Positions 18,309-29,600 of a DNA stretch of 64,000 bases are shown here, in pieces. Location: positions 2,418,001 through 2,482,000 of the forward strand of contig NZ_AP022618.1 of NCBI RefSeq assembly GCF_010731615.1, written 5' to 3'. The notes beneath the pieces were generated by a model that was not told the DNA's origin, searched no databases, and saw nothing but the letters and a program-made list of their open reading frames with translations. The position numbers were made by a program, and so were the translations under genes. The stretch is from Mycolicibacterium insubricum. GTDB lineage: Bacteria > Actinomycetota > Actinomycetes > Mycobacteriales > Mycobacteriaceae. Every line of letters starts with the position of its first letter. The stretch's first letter is position 1.

Positions 18309-18833
18309 GTGACCGACGCCGCCACGCGCCGCCCCGACCGGCCCGGGCCCGACGACCCGGGCCGCGGCAGGCGCATCGGGGTGGACGTCGGGACGGTTCG
18401 CATCGGCGTCGCCGGCTGCGATCCCGACGGCATTCTGGCCACTCCCATCCAGACCCTGCGCCGCGACGGCAAGCACCTCGGCAGGTTGGTGCGACTGGTC
18501 GCCGAGCAGCAGGCCGTCGAGGTCATCGTCGGCCTGCCGCGCACCCTGGCCGACCGGGCCGGCTCCTCGGCGCGCGACGCCGTCGAGCTGGCCGATGCGC
18601 TGGCCGGGCGCATCGCCCCGGTGCCGGTGCGGCTGGCCGACGAGCGACTGACCACCGTCGGCGCCCACCGGGCCCTGCGCGAGGCGGGGGTGCGTGGCCG
18701 CAACCAGCGAGCGGTGGTCGACCAGGTCGCCGCGGTCGCGATTTTGCAGGGCTGGTTGGATCAACGACGCAGCATGCCGGCCGGGCCGGCAACCGAATCG
18801 GAGGACAGCGTGGACGGAACCCCGCGTGGCTGA
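18309..18833 (+). CDS. ruvX: Putative pre-16S rRNA nuclease / Holliday junction resolvase-like protein (YqgF/RuvX)
   Basis: 174 residues, RNase H fold. The first strand with the catalytic Asp reads [15 protein letters not shown] (about 21-35). The Glu-bearing strand is [16 protein letters not shown], and the last acidic position lies near [15 protein letters not shown]. Family members mature the 5' end of 16S rRNA and were earlier annotated as Holliday junction resolvases. The Pro/Arg-rich 20-residue N-terminal extension is usual in mycobacteria. The GTG lies 7 bp after alaS and the stop overlaps the mltG start by 8 bp, so the genes form an operon. Confidence 0.9.
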   Translation: MTDAATRRPDRPGPDDPGRGRRIGVDVGTVRIGVAGCDPDGILATPIQTLRRDGKHLGRLVRLVAEQQAVEVIVGLPRTLADRAGSSARDAVELADALAGRIAPVPVRLADERLTTVGAHRALREAGVRGRNQRAVVDQVAAVAILQGWLDQRRSMPAGPATESEDSVDGTPRG

Positions 18834-20067
18834 CCGGGCCGGCCGCCAGCGCGCCCTGCCGCAGCAGGTGGGACCGCCGCGGGACCGGATGACCCGCACC
18901 CGCCGGGCCCGCGCCGTGCGCAACCGGCGCCGCCGCCGCACCATCGGGCTGTTGACCATGGCCATGCTCGGTGCGGTCATCGTCGCCGGGGTAATGCTGG
19001 GTGGCCACCTGCTGGGCAACCGCGGCCCGGTGACCGACTACGCCGGCGACGGCGACCACGACCTGCTGTTCGAGGTGCACAAGGGCGACACCACCCGGGT
19101 GATCGCCCAGGCGCTGGCCGACCGGGGCGTCATCGCGACGACACCGTCGTTCATGACCGCCGCCGAGGGCAACGAGAACATCCGGATGATCGACCCGGGG
19201 TTCTACCTGGTCCGCACCCGCGCGTCGGCGGCGTCGACGGTCGCGGCGCTGACCGACCCCGACAACCGGGTCGGCAAACTCACCGTTCCCGAGGGCCAGC
19301 AACTCGACGACGTCACCGATCTGCGCAACAAGAAGACCACCGACGGCATCTTCACTCTGATCCACAAGGCCAGCTGCTACCGCATCGACGGCACCGAGAA
19401 CTGCGTGTCGGTCGAGGATCTGCGGTCCGCGGCCGGCGCGGCCAGCCCGGAGGAACTGAAAGTGCCCGACTGGGCGGTCAAACCGGTGACCGCGCGCGGC
19501 AGCGACTACCGGCGGCTGGAGGGCCTGATCAAGGCCGGCACCTGGCAGTTCAACCCCACCGCGTCCGCGCGGGAGGTGCTGGCCTCACTGGTGGACACCA
19601 GCGCCGTGCACTACGCCGAGGACGGACTGCTGGAGGCCGCCAACACCGTCGGCTTGACACCGTATGAGGTGCTGACCGTGGCATCGCTGGTGCAGAAGGA
19701 AGCCAATCCCGAGGATTTCGACCGGGTGTCGCGGGTGATCTACAACCGCCTCGATGTCCCGCAGAAACTGCAGTTCGACTCCACGGTCAACTACCTGCTG
19801 GACAAGCGTGAGGTGGCGACCACCGACGCCGACCGGGCCCGCAAGACGGCGTGGAACACCTACGCGATGGACGGCCTGCCGGCCACCCCGATCTGCTCGC
19901 CCGGCCAACCCGCGCTGACCGCCGCCGAGCACCCCAAGGACGGCGACTGGCTGTACTTCGTCACGGTCAACTCCGACGGGCTGACCCTGTTCACCCGCGA
20001 CTACCACCAGCACCTGGCCAACATCGAGATCGCCCGGCGCAACGGTGTCCTCGACAGTGTCCGCTGA
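18826..20067 (+). CDS. mltG: Endolytic peptidoglycan transglycosylase MltG
   Basis: 413 residues. A basic cytoplasmic N-terminus ([13 protein letters not shown]) precedes one transmembrane helix (about 39-62, [19 protein letters not shown]). A LysM-like/YceG domain outside the membrane follows. The catalytic Glu lies in ASLVQKEAN, matching the E in the E. coli MltG motif. MltG cleaves nascent glycan strands to end chain elongation. The GTG start at 18826 overlaps the upstream stop by 8 bp; an internal ATG at 18889 would lose part of the cytoplasmic segment. The gene order ruvX-mltG-aroE is conserved in mycobacteria. Confidence 0.92.
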   Translation: MADRAGRQRALPQQVGPPRDRMTRTRRARAVRNRRRRRTIGLLTMAMLGAVIVAGVMLGGHLLGNRGPVTDYAGDGDHDLLFEVHKGDTTRVIAQALADRGVIATTPSFMTAAEGNENIRMIDPGFYLVRTRASAASTVAALTDPDNRVGKLTVPEGQQLDDVTDLRNKKTTDGIFTLIHKASCYRIDGTENCVSVEDLRSAAGAASPEELKVPDWAVKPVTARGSDYRRLEGLIKAGTWQFNPTASAREVLASLVDTSAVHYAEDGLLEAANTVGLTPYEVLTVASLVQKEANPEDFDRVSRVIYNRLDVPQKLQFDSTVNYLLDKREVATTDADRARKTAWNTYAMDGLPATPICSPGQPALTAAEHPKDGDWLYFVTVNSDGLTLFTRDYHQHLANIEIARRNGVLDSVR

Positions 20068-20893
20068 CGCGGGGACGACGGCGCGCAAGGCGGCCGTTCT
20101 GGGCAAGCCCATCGCGCACTCCCGGTCCCCGCTGCTGCACCTGGCCGCCTACCGGGCGCTGGGCCTGACCGACTGGACCTACGAGCGCATCGAATGTGAC
20201 GAGCAGGCGTTGCCCGGGCTGGTCGCCGGCCTCGGCCCCGAATGGGTGGGTCTGTCGGTGACCATGCCGGGCAAGTTCGCCGCCCTGCGCACCGCCGACG
20301 TGCGCACCGACCGGGCCGAGCTGCTCGGCTCGGCCAACACCCTGGTGGCCACCGACGGCGGCTGGCTGGCCGACAACACCGACGTCGACGGGGTGGCCGG
20401 CGCGCTGGGCTCGGTGCTGGCCGATGGGGAGCGGATCGAGCGCGCCGTCGTGCTCGGCGCCGGCGGTACCGCACCGGCCGCCGTCGCCGGTCTGTCCGCC
20501 CTGGGCGCCGCCGCGGTCACCGTCGTCTCCCGCAGCCGCGATCGCGCCGAGAACACCCTGGCGGTGGCCGCGGCGACCGGCCTCACCGCGGACTGGTGCG
20601 GGTGGGACGCCGCCGCGGTCGGTGACGCCGTCGCACCGGCGTCCGCGTTGGTGAGCACCGTGCCCGCCGATGTCGCCGCGGACCTGGCCGATGTGCTGGC
20701 CGGCGTCCCGGTGCTGCTGGACGCCATCTACCACCCCTGGCCCACACCGCTGGCCGTCGCGGTGACCGCCGCCGGTGGCCGGGTGGTCGGCGGCCTGACC
20801 ATGCTGCTGCACCAGGCGTTCACCCAGGTGGAACTGTTCACCGGTCGCCCGGCGCCGCGCGCCGAGATGGCCGCCGCCCTGGCCTGTGCATAG
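20045..20893 (+). CDS. aroE: Shikimate dehydrogenase
   Basis: 282 residues (278 if the GTG at 20057 is used, which matches the known mycobacterial N-terminus better). NADP-dependent reduction of 3-dehydroshikimate to shikimate. Visible: shikimate-binding SRSP in GKPIAHSRSPLLH, the catalytic Lys in TMPGKFAA, NTLVAT...NTDVDG, and the nucleotide loop LGAGGTAPAA. The start overlaps the mltG end by 11-23 bp, so it is translationally coupled. It leads the shikimate block that continues with aroC, aroK and aroB. Confidence 0.93.
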   Translation: MSSTVSADAGTTARKAAVLGKPIAHSRSPLLHLAAYRALGLTDWTYERIECDEQALPGLVAGLGPEWVGLSVTMPGKFAALRTADVRTDRAELLGSANTLVATDGGWLADNTDVDGVAGALGSVLADGERIERAVVLGAGGTAPAAVAGLSALGAAAVTVVSRSRDRAENTLAVAAATGLTADWCGWDAAAVGDAVAPASALVSTVPADVAADLADVLAGVPVLLDAIYHPWPTPLAVAVTAAGGRVVGGLTMLLHQAFTQVELFTGRPAPRAEMAAALACA

Positions 20894-20921
20894 CCGATCG
20901 GGGTTCGGGCCGACGCGCCCC

Positions 20922-20927
20922 TAGCCT
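20922..20927 (+). promoter_or_regulatory. -10 element, leaderless promoter of the prepilin-peptidase-like gene
   Basis: TAGCCT 6 nt before the ATG at 20934; the GTG at 20931 would be only 3 nt away. Confidence 0.4.
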
Positions 20928-20933
20928 GCGGTG

Positions 20934-21356
20934 ATGGCGATCCTTTCGGCGGCGGCAGCGGGGGTGTGGCTGATCCTGCTCACGGTCGCCGACCTGCGCA
21001 CCCACCGGCTGCCGAACGTGCTGACCCTGCCCGGTGCCGGGGTCATCCTCGCCGGTGCCGCACTCGCCGGTGCGCTCGCCCCGGCCGTACTCGGCGCGCT
21101 GGCACTGACCGGCCTGTACGGGCTGGCGCACCTGATGGCCCCGGCCCAGCTCGGCGCCGGCGACGTCAAACTCGCCATCGGCCTGGGCGCGCTCAGCGGG
21201 CCGTTCGGCGCCGGGACCTGGTTCCTGGCGGCGCTGACCGCCCCGCTGCTGACCGCCGGGTGCGGGCTGGCGCGGCGTCGGCGGCGCCTGGCGCACGGCC
21301 CGTCGATGTGTCTAGCCACCGCCGCGGCGGTAGCGCTGGCCTGGGCGGGCCGGTAG
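20934..21356 (+). CDS. Small A24-family prepilin-peptidase-like membrane protein
   Basis: 140 residues with about four hydrophobic segments. It carries both aspartate motifs of A24 peptidases: DLRTHRLPN after the first helix and GAGDVKLA in the middle. The zinc-binding N-methyltransferase domain of full prepilin peptidases is absent, so at most it is a stand-alone peptidase. Tad/Flp-type prepilin processing would be the expected role, but no pilus gene is in the window. A gene of this type sits at the same place in M. tuberculosis (Rv2551c). The ATG at 20934 is chosen over the GTG at 20931 because of the TAGCCT hexamer 6 nt upstream. Confidence 0.8.
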   Translation: MAILSAAAAGVWLILLTVADLRTHRLPNVLTLPGAGVILAGAALAGALAPAVLGALALTGLYGLAHLMAPAQLGAGDVKLAIGLGALSGPFGAGTWFLAALTAPLLTAGCGLARRRRRLAHGPSMCLATAAAVALAWAGR

Positions 21357-21414
21357 CGACGGCCGGCCCGGCCCATTGGCACCGGTCCATTCGTGGTCCG
21401 CGGCGGTGCCGTGG

Positions 21415-21420
21415 GAGAAT
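21415..21420 (+). promoter_or_regulatory. Possible -10 element, leaderless promoter of aroC
   Basis: GAGAAT 7 nt before the GTG at 21428; weaker than the TANNNT elements elsewhere because the first base is G. Confidence 0.35.
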
Positions 21421-21427
21421 GACAGCC

Positions 21428-22645
21428 GTGTTGCGCTGGACTACTGCCGGGGAATCCCATGGCCGCGCGCTGCTGGCCATGGTCGAGGGCATGGTCGCCG
21501 GCGTGGCCGTCACGGGCGATGACATCGCCGAACAACTGCGCCGCCGGCGCCTGGGCTACGGCCGGGGCGCCCGGATGAAGTTCGAGCAGGACCAGGTCAC
21601 CCTGCTCGGCGGGGTCCGGCACGGGCTCACCCTGGGCGGCCCGGTCGCCATCGAGATCGGCAACACCGAGTGGCCCAAGTGGGAATCGGTGATGTCACCC
21701 GACCCGGTGCCCGCCACCGAACTCGACGTCGCGCGCAATGCGCCACTGACCCGGCCCCGGCCCGGCCACGCCGACTACGCCGGCATGCTCAAGTACGGCT
21801 TCGACGACGCCCGCCCGGTGCTGGAGCGGGCCAGTGCCCGCGAGACCGCGGCCCGGGTGGCCGCCGCAACCCTGGCCCGGCAGTTCCTGCGCCAGTGCCT
21901 CGGCGTCGAGGTGCTCTCCCACGTGGTGTCCATCGGCGCCTCCGACCCGTACGTCGGCCCGCCACCGGCCGCCGGTGACCTGACCGCCATCGACGACAGC
22001 CCGGTGCGCGCGTTCGACGCGGCCGCCGAGGCGTCGATGATCGCCGAGATCGAGTCCGCCAAGCGCGACGGCGACACCCTCGGCGGCGTCGTCGAGGTGG
22101 TGGTCACCGGGCTGCCGATCGGGCTGGGCTCGTTCATCAGCGGCGCCGACCGCTTGGACAGCCAGCTGGCGGCCGCGGTGATGGGCATCCAGGCGATCAA
22201 GGGTGTGGAGATCGGCGACGGCTTCGAGACCGCACGCCGGCGCGGCAGCGCGGCGCACGACGAGATGTACCCCGGTCCCGACGGGGTGGTGCGCTCGACG
22301 AACCGGGCCGGCGGCCTGGAGGGCGGTATGACCAACGGGCTGCCGCTGCGGGTGCGCGCCGCGATGAAACCGATCTCGACGGTGCCGCGGGCGCTGGCGA
22401 CGGTCGACATGTCCACCGGCGAGGAAGCCGTGGCCATCCATCAGCGCTCCGACGTGTGCGCGGTGCCCGCCGCCGGGGTGGTCGCCGAGGCGATGGTCGC
22501 CCTGGTAGTGGCTCGGGCCGCACTGGAAAAGTTCGGTGGCGACTCGCTGACCGAGACCCGCCGCAACGTCGACGGCTACCTGCGGGCCGTCGCCGAACAG
22601 CAGCCGAACCAGGCCCGGGATTCGCGCACCCGGGACGCCGGATAG
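21428..22645 (+). CDS. aroC: Chorismate synthase
   Basis: 405 residues. FMN-dependent conversion of EPSP to chorismate, the last shared step of aromatic amino acid, folate, menaquinone and mycobactin synthesis. All three family signatures are visible: [18 protein letters not shown] at the N-terminus, [21 protein letters not shown], and [13 protein letters not shown]. The GTG at 21428 gives the same N-terminus ([11 protein letters not shown]) as the M. tuberculosis enzyme; an in-frame ATG 9 nt upstream is less likely. aroK follows after 10 bp. Confidence 0.96.
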   Translation: MLRWTTAGESHGRALLAMVEGMVAGVAVTGDDIAEQLRRRRLGYGRGARMKFEQDQVTLLGGVRHGLTLGGPVAIEIGNTEWPKWESVMSPDPVPATELDVARNAPLTRPRPGHADYAGMLKYGFDDARPVLERASARETAARVAAATLARQFLRQCLGVEVLSHVVSIGASDPYVGPPPAAGDLTAIDDSPVRAFDAAAEASMIAEIESAKRDGDTLGGVVEVVVTGLPIGLGSFISGADRLDSQLAAAVMGIQAIKGVEIGDGFETARRRGSAAHDEMYPGPDGVVRSTNRAGGLEGGMTNGLPLRVRAAMKPISTVPRALATVDMSTGEEAVAIHQRSDVCAVPAAGVVAEAMVALVVARAALEKFGGDSLTETRRNVDGYLRAVAEQQPNQARDSRTRDAG

Positions 22646-22655
22646 GGCGGTCGCC

Positions 22656-25527
<2,872 letters not shown>

Positions 25528-25533
25528 ACCATT

Positions 25534-25552
25534 AATGATAATCGTTTTCATT
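25534..25552 (-). promoter_or_regulatory. Fur-family (probably Zur) operator overlapping the COG0523 promoter
   Basis: AATGATAATCGTTTTCATT, an imperfect 19-bp palindrome with AATGA/TCATT outer arms in an otherwise very GC-rich region. It resembles Fur/Zur boxes. It covers the putative -10 of the COG0523 gene, so a bound repressor would block transcription. Zur is favoured over FurA only because COG0523 genes are classical Zur targets. Confidence 0.65.
25535..25540 (-). promoter_or_regulatory. -10 element, leaderless promoter of the COG0523 gene
   Basis: TATCAT on the minus strand, 7 nt before the ATG at 25527 and inside the Zur-like box. Confidence 0.5.
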
Positions 25553-25585
25553 AAGACGTGCCCCGTGTGGGTCTGGCGGCGCCGG

Positions 25586-26377
25586 TCACCGCCGGTTCAG
25601 GTACTCCGCCACGCCGGAGGCGATGGCGGCCGCATAGGCCGCCCGCCCGGTCGGGGTCTCCATCAGCGCCGCGTCGTGGGCGTTCTTCATATTCCCGGTC
25701 TCCACCAGGATCGACGGATACTGCGCCAAATTGAGCCCGGTCAGATCCGACCGACCGTAGAGGCCATCGTTGCCGATGTAGGTCGACGGCGTCATCCCGG
25801 CGCCGGCCAGCGCGTCGCGCATGGTCTTGGCATACACCAGCGACGGCCCGGACTGGGCGGCGTTGAGCGCCGGAGACGAGTAGTTCACGTGGAACCCGCG
25901 CCCGCTGGGGGGACCGCCGTCGGCGTGCACGCTCAGGACCGCGTCCGGGTGCAGCGCATTGGCCATCTCCGCGCGCTGGTCGACACAGGGCCCCAGCGCA
26001 TTGTCGTTGCCCCGCGACATCGCGGTGCGGACACCGAGCCGGCTCAGCTCCTGCCGGATGCGCAGCACCACATCCCAATTGAAGCTGTGCTCCGGGTAGC
26101 CGCTGTCGGTGTTGGTTCCGGTGGTCTGGCAAACCTTGGTTCCCCCGCGGCCGGTCGGCACCGGCCGGTCGATCGATGCGTCGTTGGCGCCGTTGTGCCC
26201 AGGGTCGAGAAACACGATCGCCCCGGCCAGCGGAGCGCTCGCCGCGGCGACCGGCGCGGTCAGCAGCGCATCCGGCAGACCTAGGAAAACCCCTGCCGCC
26301 ACGGTGTTTCGCAGCATGTCGCGGCGGGTCAGCGTGGTGAGCGGGCCGGTCCGCCCGGGGCAGGGAACTTCGCGCAT
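25586..26377 (-). CDS. N-acetylmuramoyl-L-alanine amidase (Ami1/Rv3717 type) with Tat-like signal
   Basis: 263 residues. Amidase_3 fold that cleaves the bond between muramic acid and the stem peptide. Zinc ligands and the catalytic Glu are recognisable in FLDPGHNG, YPEHSFNWDV, SVHADGG and LVETGNMKN. Long segments match M. tuberculosis Rv3717 (GRGGTK, SRGNDNALGPCVDQRA, YIGNDGLYGRSDL). The N-terminus reads LTTLTRRDMLRNTVAAGVFL, a twin-arginine motif followed by a hydrophobic stretch, ending in VAAASA, so export by Tat is likely. The ATG at 26377 lies 7 nt after TACCTT without a Shine-Dalgarno. The zinc-regulated COG0523 gene lies directly downstream. Confidence 0.9.
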   Translation of the reverse strand: MREVPCPGRTGPLTTLTRRDMLRNTVAAGVFLGLPDALLTAPVAAASAPLAGAIVFLDPGHNGANDASIDRPVPTGRGGTKVCQTTGTNTDSGYPEHSFNWDVVLRIRQELSRLGVRTAMSRGNDNALGPCVDQRAEMANALHPDAVLSVHADGGPPSGRGFHVNYSSPALNAAQSGPSLVYAKTMRDALAGAGMTPSTYIGNDGLYGRSDLTGLNLAQYPSILVETGNMKNAHDAALMETPTGRAAYAAAIASGVAEYLNRR

Positions 26378-26384
26378 GCCAGGC

Positions 26385-26390
26385 AAGGTA
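26385..26390 (-). promoter_or_regulatory. -10 element, leaderless promoter of the amidase
   Basis: TACCTT on the minus strand, 7 nt before the ATG at 26377. Confidence 0.45.
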
Positions 26391-26498
26391 GTGCGGCGGC
26401 CGACACCGCTCCCGCAGGCGCGGCGCACCCGATCGTTGCGGGTCGGTCACAGCTTGCTGGCAAACAACTGCACGGCCACTGCGGACCCGCTGGGACGC

Positions 26499-27071
26499 TC
26501 AGCTCTCGGAGCGGGGCTCCTCGGCCGTGCCAGAGCCCAGGGCCGCGCCGGCCGCGGCGACATCGGTCTCGACGGTGTCGGCGGTGATGGCTTCGAACAC
26601 GTCGGTGTCGGCGCGGTCCTCATGGATACCGCCGTGATGCGGAGCCTCCGGCCCCTTGCGGTCCACCGCCACCCGGCCCAGCGCGACGGCCAGGGTCGCC
26701 GGCAGGAACACCAGCAGCGCCGTGAATGCCGCGAAGGTGGTCAGTTCCTGGGCGATACCCGGGGAGTACAGCGCCGGGTAGAACAACGAGATGATCCAGG
26801 TGACGACCCCGCTGAGGCCCCCCGCGACCAGCCCCGCGATCAGCCAGGTCATCGCCAGGTCCGCGCGGTGGTCGGGGTCGGGGTTCGCCCGGGCGTCGGC
26901 CTGCCCGTCGCGCCAGCCCCAGACCAGGGCGACGACGGCGATCACCGCGACCGACACCGAACTGATCAGCACCGCCTGGGTCTGGTGCAGATTGATCAAC
27001 GTGCCCTGCACGAGCCGGACCACGGTCATCAGGCCCGCCAGCACCAGGCCGCGCACCAACCACTTGCTCAT
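26499..27071 (-). CDS. B-4DMT-type membrane protein
   Basis: 190 residues with four predicted transmembrane helices: WLVRGLVLAGLMTVVRL, AVLISSVSVAVIAVVALVWGW, MTWLIAGLVAGGLSGVVTWI, and FAAFTALLVFLPATLAVAL. An acidic tail of about 55 residues (HEDRADTDVFEAITADTVET) follows. It corresponds to the small membrane protein beside pepQ in other mycobacteria (Rv2536 position) that is annotated as a B-4DMT transporter; transport activity is not established. ATG start 8 nt after TAGGCT. Divergent from pepQ with 33 bp between the two start codons. Confidence 0.75.
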   Translation of the reverse strand: MSKWLVRGLVLAGLMTVVRLVQGTLINLHQTQAVLISSVSVAVIAVVALVWGWRDGQADARANPDPDHRADLAMTWLIAGLVAGGLSGVVTWIISLFYPALYSPGIAQELTTFAAFTALLVFLPATLAVALGRVAVDRKGPEAPHHGGIHEDRADTDVFEAITADTVETDVAAAGAALGSGTAEEPRSES

Positions 27072-27079
27072 GACCGTTC

Positions 27080-27085
27080 AGCCTA
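27080..27085 (-). promoter_or_regulatory. -10 element of the B-4DMT gene
   Basis: TAGGCT on the minus strand, 8 nt before the ATG at 27071; lies 5 bp from the opposing pepQ -10. Confidence 0.4.
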
Positions 27086-27090
27086 GCGAG

Positions 27091-27096
27091 TACCGT
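27091..27096 (+). promoter_or_regulatory. -10 element of pepQ
   Basis: TACCGT 8 nt before the GTG at 27105; no Shine-Dalgarno. Confidence 0.4.
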
Positions 27097-27104
27097 TTGC
27101 CGAC

Positions 27105-28220
27105 GTGACACAATCCCGCCGACGCGTCAACCTTGCTGCGGCCTGCCGCGCCCGCGGACTGGACGCGATGCTGGTCAGCGACCTCGACAACGTGCGGTAC
27201 CTGTCCGGATTCACCGGCTCCAACGCCGCGCTGCTGGTCTACGCCGATGACCGGGGCGCGGTCCTGGCCACCGACGGCCGCTACCGCACCCAGGCGACCG
27301 CGCAGGCTCCCGACCTGGAGACCGTCATCACCCGCTCGCTCGGTGCGGCGCTGGGCCGCCGCGCCGCCGACGACGGGGTACACGCGCTGGGTTTCGAGTC
27401 GCACGTGATGACCGTCGACGCCCACGCCGCGTTGAGCGACCTACTGGCCGAACTGCCCGGGGTGCGCCTGGTCCGGGCCCGCGGGCTGGTCGAGGCCCTG
27501 CGCGAGATCAAGGACGCCGGCGAGATCGCCCTGCTACGGGGTGCCTGCGCGGTTGCCGACACCGCGCTGACCGAGCTGATCGAGCGCGGCGGACTGCGCC
27601 CGGGCCGCACCGAGCGCGAGGTCCGCAACGACCTGGAGGCGTTGATGCTGGCCGGCGGCGCCGACGGGCCATCGTTCGAGACCATCGTCGCCACCGGCGT
27701 GAACTCGGCCGTTCCGCACCATCGGCCCACCGGCGCGACCCTGGCCGCCGGTGATTTCGTCAAGATCGATTTCGGCGCCCGGGTGGGCGGCTACCACTCG
27801 GACATGACCCGCACCTTCGTCCTGGGCCGAGCCGCGGACTGGCAGCGGGAGATCTACGCCCTGGTCGCCGACGCCCAGCGGGCCGGGCGCCACGCCCTGA
27901 AACCGGGCGCGGTGCTGGCCGACGTCGACGCCGCGGCGCGCGTGGTCATCGCCGCCGCCGGCTACGCGGAGAACTTCGGCCACGGACTGGGCCACGGGGT
28001 GGGACTGCAAATCCACGAAGCGCCGGGGATCAACGCGACCGCCACCGGTACACTGCCTGCTGGCGCCGCGGTTACCGTGGAGCCCGGTGTCTACCTGCCC
28101 GGTCGAGGCGGTGTCCGGATCGAGGACACGCTGATCGTCGCCGGTGACACATCTGGGGCCGGTGACGAGCAGCCGCCGGAACTGCTGACCCGGTTCCCCA
28201 AGGAACTCAACATTCTCTAG
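27105..28220 (+). CDS. pepQ: M24 family aminopeptidase (Xaa-Pro peptidase)
   Basis: 371 residues. A creatinase-like N-terminal domain (LVSDLDNVRYLSGFTGSNA) precedes a pita-bread M24 domain. Metal ligands are visible: the two Asp in KIDFGARVGGYHSDMTRTF, His in GHGLGHGVGLQIHEAP, and the two Glu in TVEPGVYLPG and RIEDTLIV. The enzyme removes N-terminal residues or splits dipeptides before proline. It is the first gene of a likely pepQ-efp-nusB unit: efp begins 26 bp after the stop and carries its own Shine-Dalgarno. The same trio is conserved in M. tuberculosis (Rv2535c-Rv2533c). Confidence 0.92.
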   Translation: MTQSRRRVNLAAACRARGLDAMLVSDLDNVRYLSGFTGSNAALLVYADDRGAVLATDGRYRTQATAQAPDLETVITRSLGAALGRRAADDGVHALGFESHVMTVDAHAALSDLLAELPGVRLVRARGLVEALREIKDAGEIALLRGACAVADTALTELIERGGLRPGRTEREVRNDLEALMLAGGADGPSFETIVATGVNSAVPHHRPTGATLAAGDFVKIDFGARVGGYHSDMTRTFVLGRAADWQREIYALVADAQRAGRHALKPGAVLADVDAAARVVIAAAGYAENFGHGLGHGVGLQIHEAPGINATATGTLPAGAAVTVEPGVYLPGRGGVRIEDTLIVAGDTSGAGDEQPPELLTRFPKELNIL

Positions 28221-28246
28221 AACGAGAAAGCTAGGAGCGTTTCGCC

Positions 28247-28810
28247 GTGGCATCGACTGCCGATTTCAAGAACGGGCTGGTCCTCAACATCGATGGCCAG
28301 TTGTGGCAGATCATCGAATTCCAGCACGTCAAGCCGGGCAAGGGCCCCGCGTTCGTCCGGACCAAGATCAAGAACGTGCTGACCGGCAAGGTCAACGACA
28401 AGACGTTCAACGCCGGGGTGAAGGTGGAGACCGCCACCGTCGACCGGCGCGACGCCACCTTCCTCTACCGCGACGGCAGCGACTTCATCTTCATGGACTC
28501 CCAAGACTACGAGCAGCATCCGCTGTCCGAGGCGCTGGTCGGCGACGCCGAGAAGTACCTGCTGGAGAGCCTGCCGGTGCAGATCGCCTTCCACAACGGC
28601 GCGCCGCTGTACCTGGAGATGCCGGTGTCGGTCGAGCTCGTCGTCACCCACACCGAGCCGGGCCTGCAGGGCGACCGCTCCAGCGCGGGCACCAAGCCCG
28701 CCACCGTGGAGACCGGCGCCGAACTGCAGGTGCCGCTGTTCATCAACACCGGCGACAAGCTCAAGGTGGACACCCGCGACGGGAGCTACCTGGGCCGCGT
28801 GAATGCCTGA
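28247..28810 (+). CDS. efp: Elongation factor P
   Basis: 187 residues, standard length. EF-P relieves ribosome stalling at polyproline. An N-terminal KOW-like domain ([18 protein letters not shown]) is followed by two OB domains. The modification-site loop reads [17 protein letters not shown] with Lys at the tip. The C-terminus carries the signature [15 protein letters not shown] start with AGGAG (28233-28237) 9 nt upstream. The end overlaps nusB by 8 bp. Confidence 0.97.
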   Translation: MASTADFKNGLVLNIDGQLWQIIEFQHVKPGKGPAFVRTKIKNVLTGKVNDKTFNAGVKVETATVDRRDATFLYRDGSDFIFMDSQDYEQHPLSEALVGDAEKYLLESLPVQIAFHNGAPLYLEMPVSVELVVTHTEPGLQGDRSSAGTKPATVETGAELQVPLFINTGDKLKVDTRDGSYLGRVNA

Positions 28811-29285
28811 AAAACGCCCGGTGCGGGGGCGGCACGCCGCCCGCAAACGTGCGGTCGACCTGCTGTTCGAGGCCGAGGCGCGGGGCCTGACCCCGGCCGA
28901 GGTCGCGACCTCGCGCGCGGAACTGGCCCGCACCCAGCCCGATGTCACCCCGCTGGCCGACTACACCGTGCTGGTGGCCAACGGTGTCACCGAACACGCC
29001 GCCCACCTCGACGACCTGATCTCGTCGCACCTGCAGGGCTGGACGCTGGACCGGATCCCGGCCGTCGACCGGGCGATCCTGCGGGTCGCCGTGTGGGAAC
29101 TGCTGCACGCCGAGGACGTACCCGAGCCGGTCGCCGTCGACGAGGCGGTCAAGCTCGCCAAGGAACTGTCCACCGACGACTCGCCCGGCTTCGTCAACGG
29201 CGTCCTGGGCCAGGTCATGCTGGTCACCCCGCAGATCCGGGCGGCTTCCGGTGTTCTGCGGGCACCCGTTGTCGAACCCGACTAG
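28803..29285 (+). CDS. nusB: Transcription antitermination factor NusB
   Basis: 160 residues, all-helical. N-terminal [20 protein letters not shown] is the family signature with its Arg-rich RNA-binding helix. Further conserved blocks are [20 protein letters not shown] and [27 protein letters not shown]. NusB with NusE binds boxA of rRNA leaders and supports antitermination. The ATG overlaps the efp stop by 8 bp. Confidence 0.95.
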   Translation: MPEKRPVRGRHAARKRAVDLLFEAEARGLTPAEVATSRAELARTQPDVTPLADYTVLVANGVTEHAAHLDDLISSHLQGWTLDRIPAVDRAILRVAVWELLHAEDVPEPVAVDEAVKLAKELSTDDSPGFVNGVLGQVMLVTPQIRAASGVLRAPVVEPD

Positions 29286-29344
29286 TGTTCGACGGGCAGT
29301 AACCGTGCACTCCGCGCGGTAGACACCGGAAGGGGTGGTGGGTC

Positions 29345-29572
29345 ATGGGGTTCAATCCCAAGGATGCGGTGCAGTCGGCGAAGGATATCGCCAGCTACGC
29401 CGTCGAAATGTCCGGTGACATCGTCGATAACGCGGTCGAGGTGCTCAAGGGCAACGTCGCCGAGGGGACGACGAACATCGTCCAGGATTCCCTCGACATC
29501 GCCGGGCACTCGGTGCAGAAGGCCGGCGAGATCCTCACCGGCCGCAAGGACGACGAGGACGACGAGAAGTAG
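29345..29572 (+). CDS. Small acidic amphipathic protein of unknown function
   Basis: 75 residues. Predicted to be almost fully helical, with regular hydrophobic spacing (AKDIASYAVEMSGDIVDNAVEVLKGNV) and a charged C-terminus (RKDDEDDEK). No signal peptide, no cysteine. The ATG follows a purine-rich GGAAGGGGTGGTGGG stretch, a plausible Shine-Dalgarno. Located 59 bp after nusB, so possible read-through from that unit. No family recognised with certainty; it vaguely recalls small mycobacterial proteins downstream of nusB. Confidence 0.65.
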   Translation: MGFNPKDAVQSAKDIASYAVEMSGDIVDNAVEVLKGNVAEGTTNIVQDSLDIAGHSVQKAGEILTGRKDDEDDEK

Positions 29573-29573
29573 A

Positions 29574-29600
29574 CCGGCGCCTCAGCACTCCAGCGCCTGG
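29574..29600. terminator. Hairpin between convergent genes
   Basis: CCGGCGC (29574-29580) pairs with GCGCCTGG (29593-29600) with one bulged T around a 12-nt loop. It starts 1 nt after the TAG of the small acidic protein; the opposing TGA is in the loop. Confidence 0.3.

Noticed and set aside
15434..18703. Long open frame of about 1090 codons antisense to alaS
   Set aside because: Shadow of alaS; no start signal and no recognisable protein features.
25528..25551. Upstream ATG start for the COG0523 gene (MKTIIING...)
   Set aside because: Those codons coincide with the Fur/Zur-type palindrome and the -10; the family N-terminus fits the ATG at 25527.
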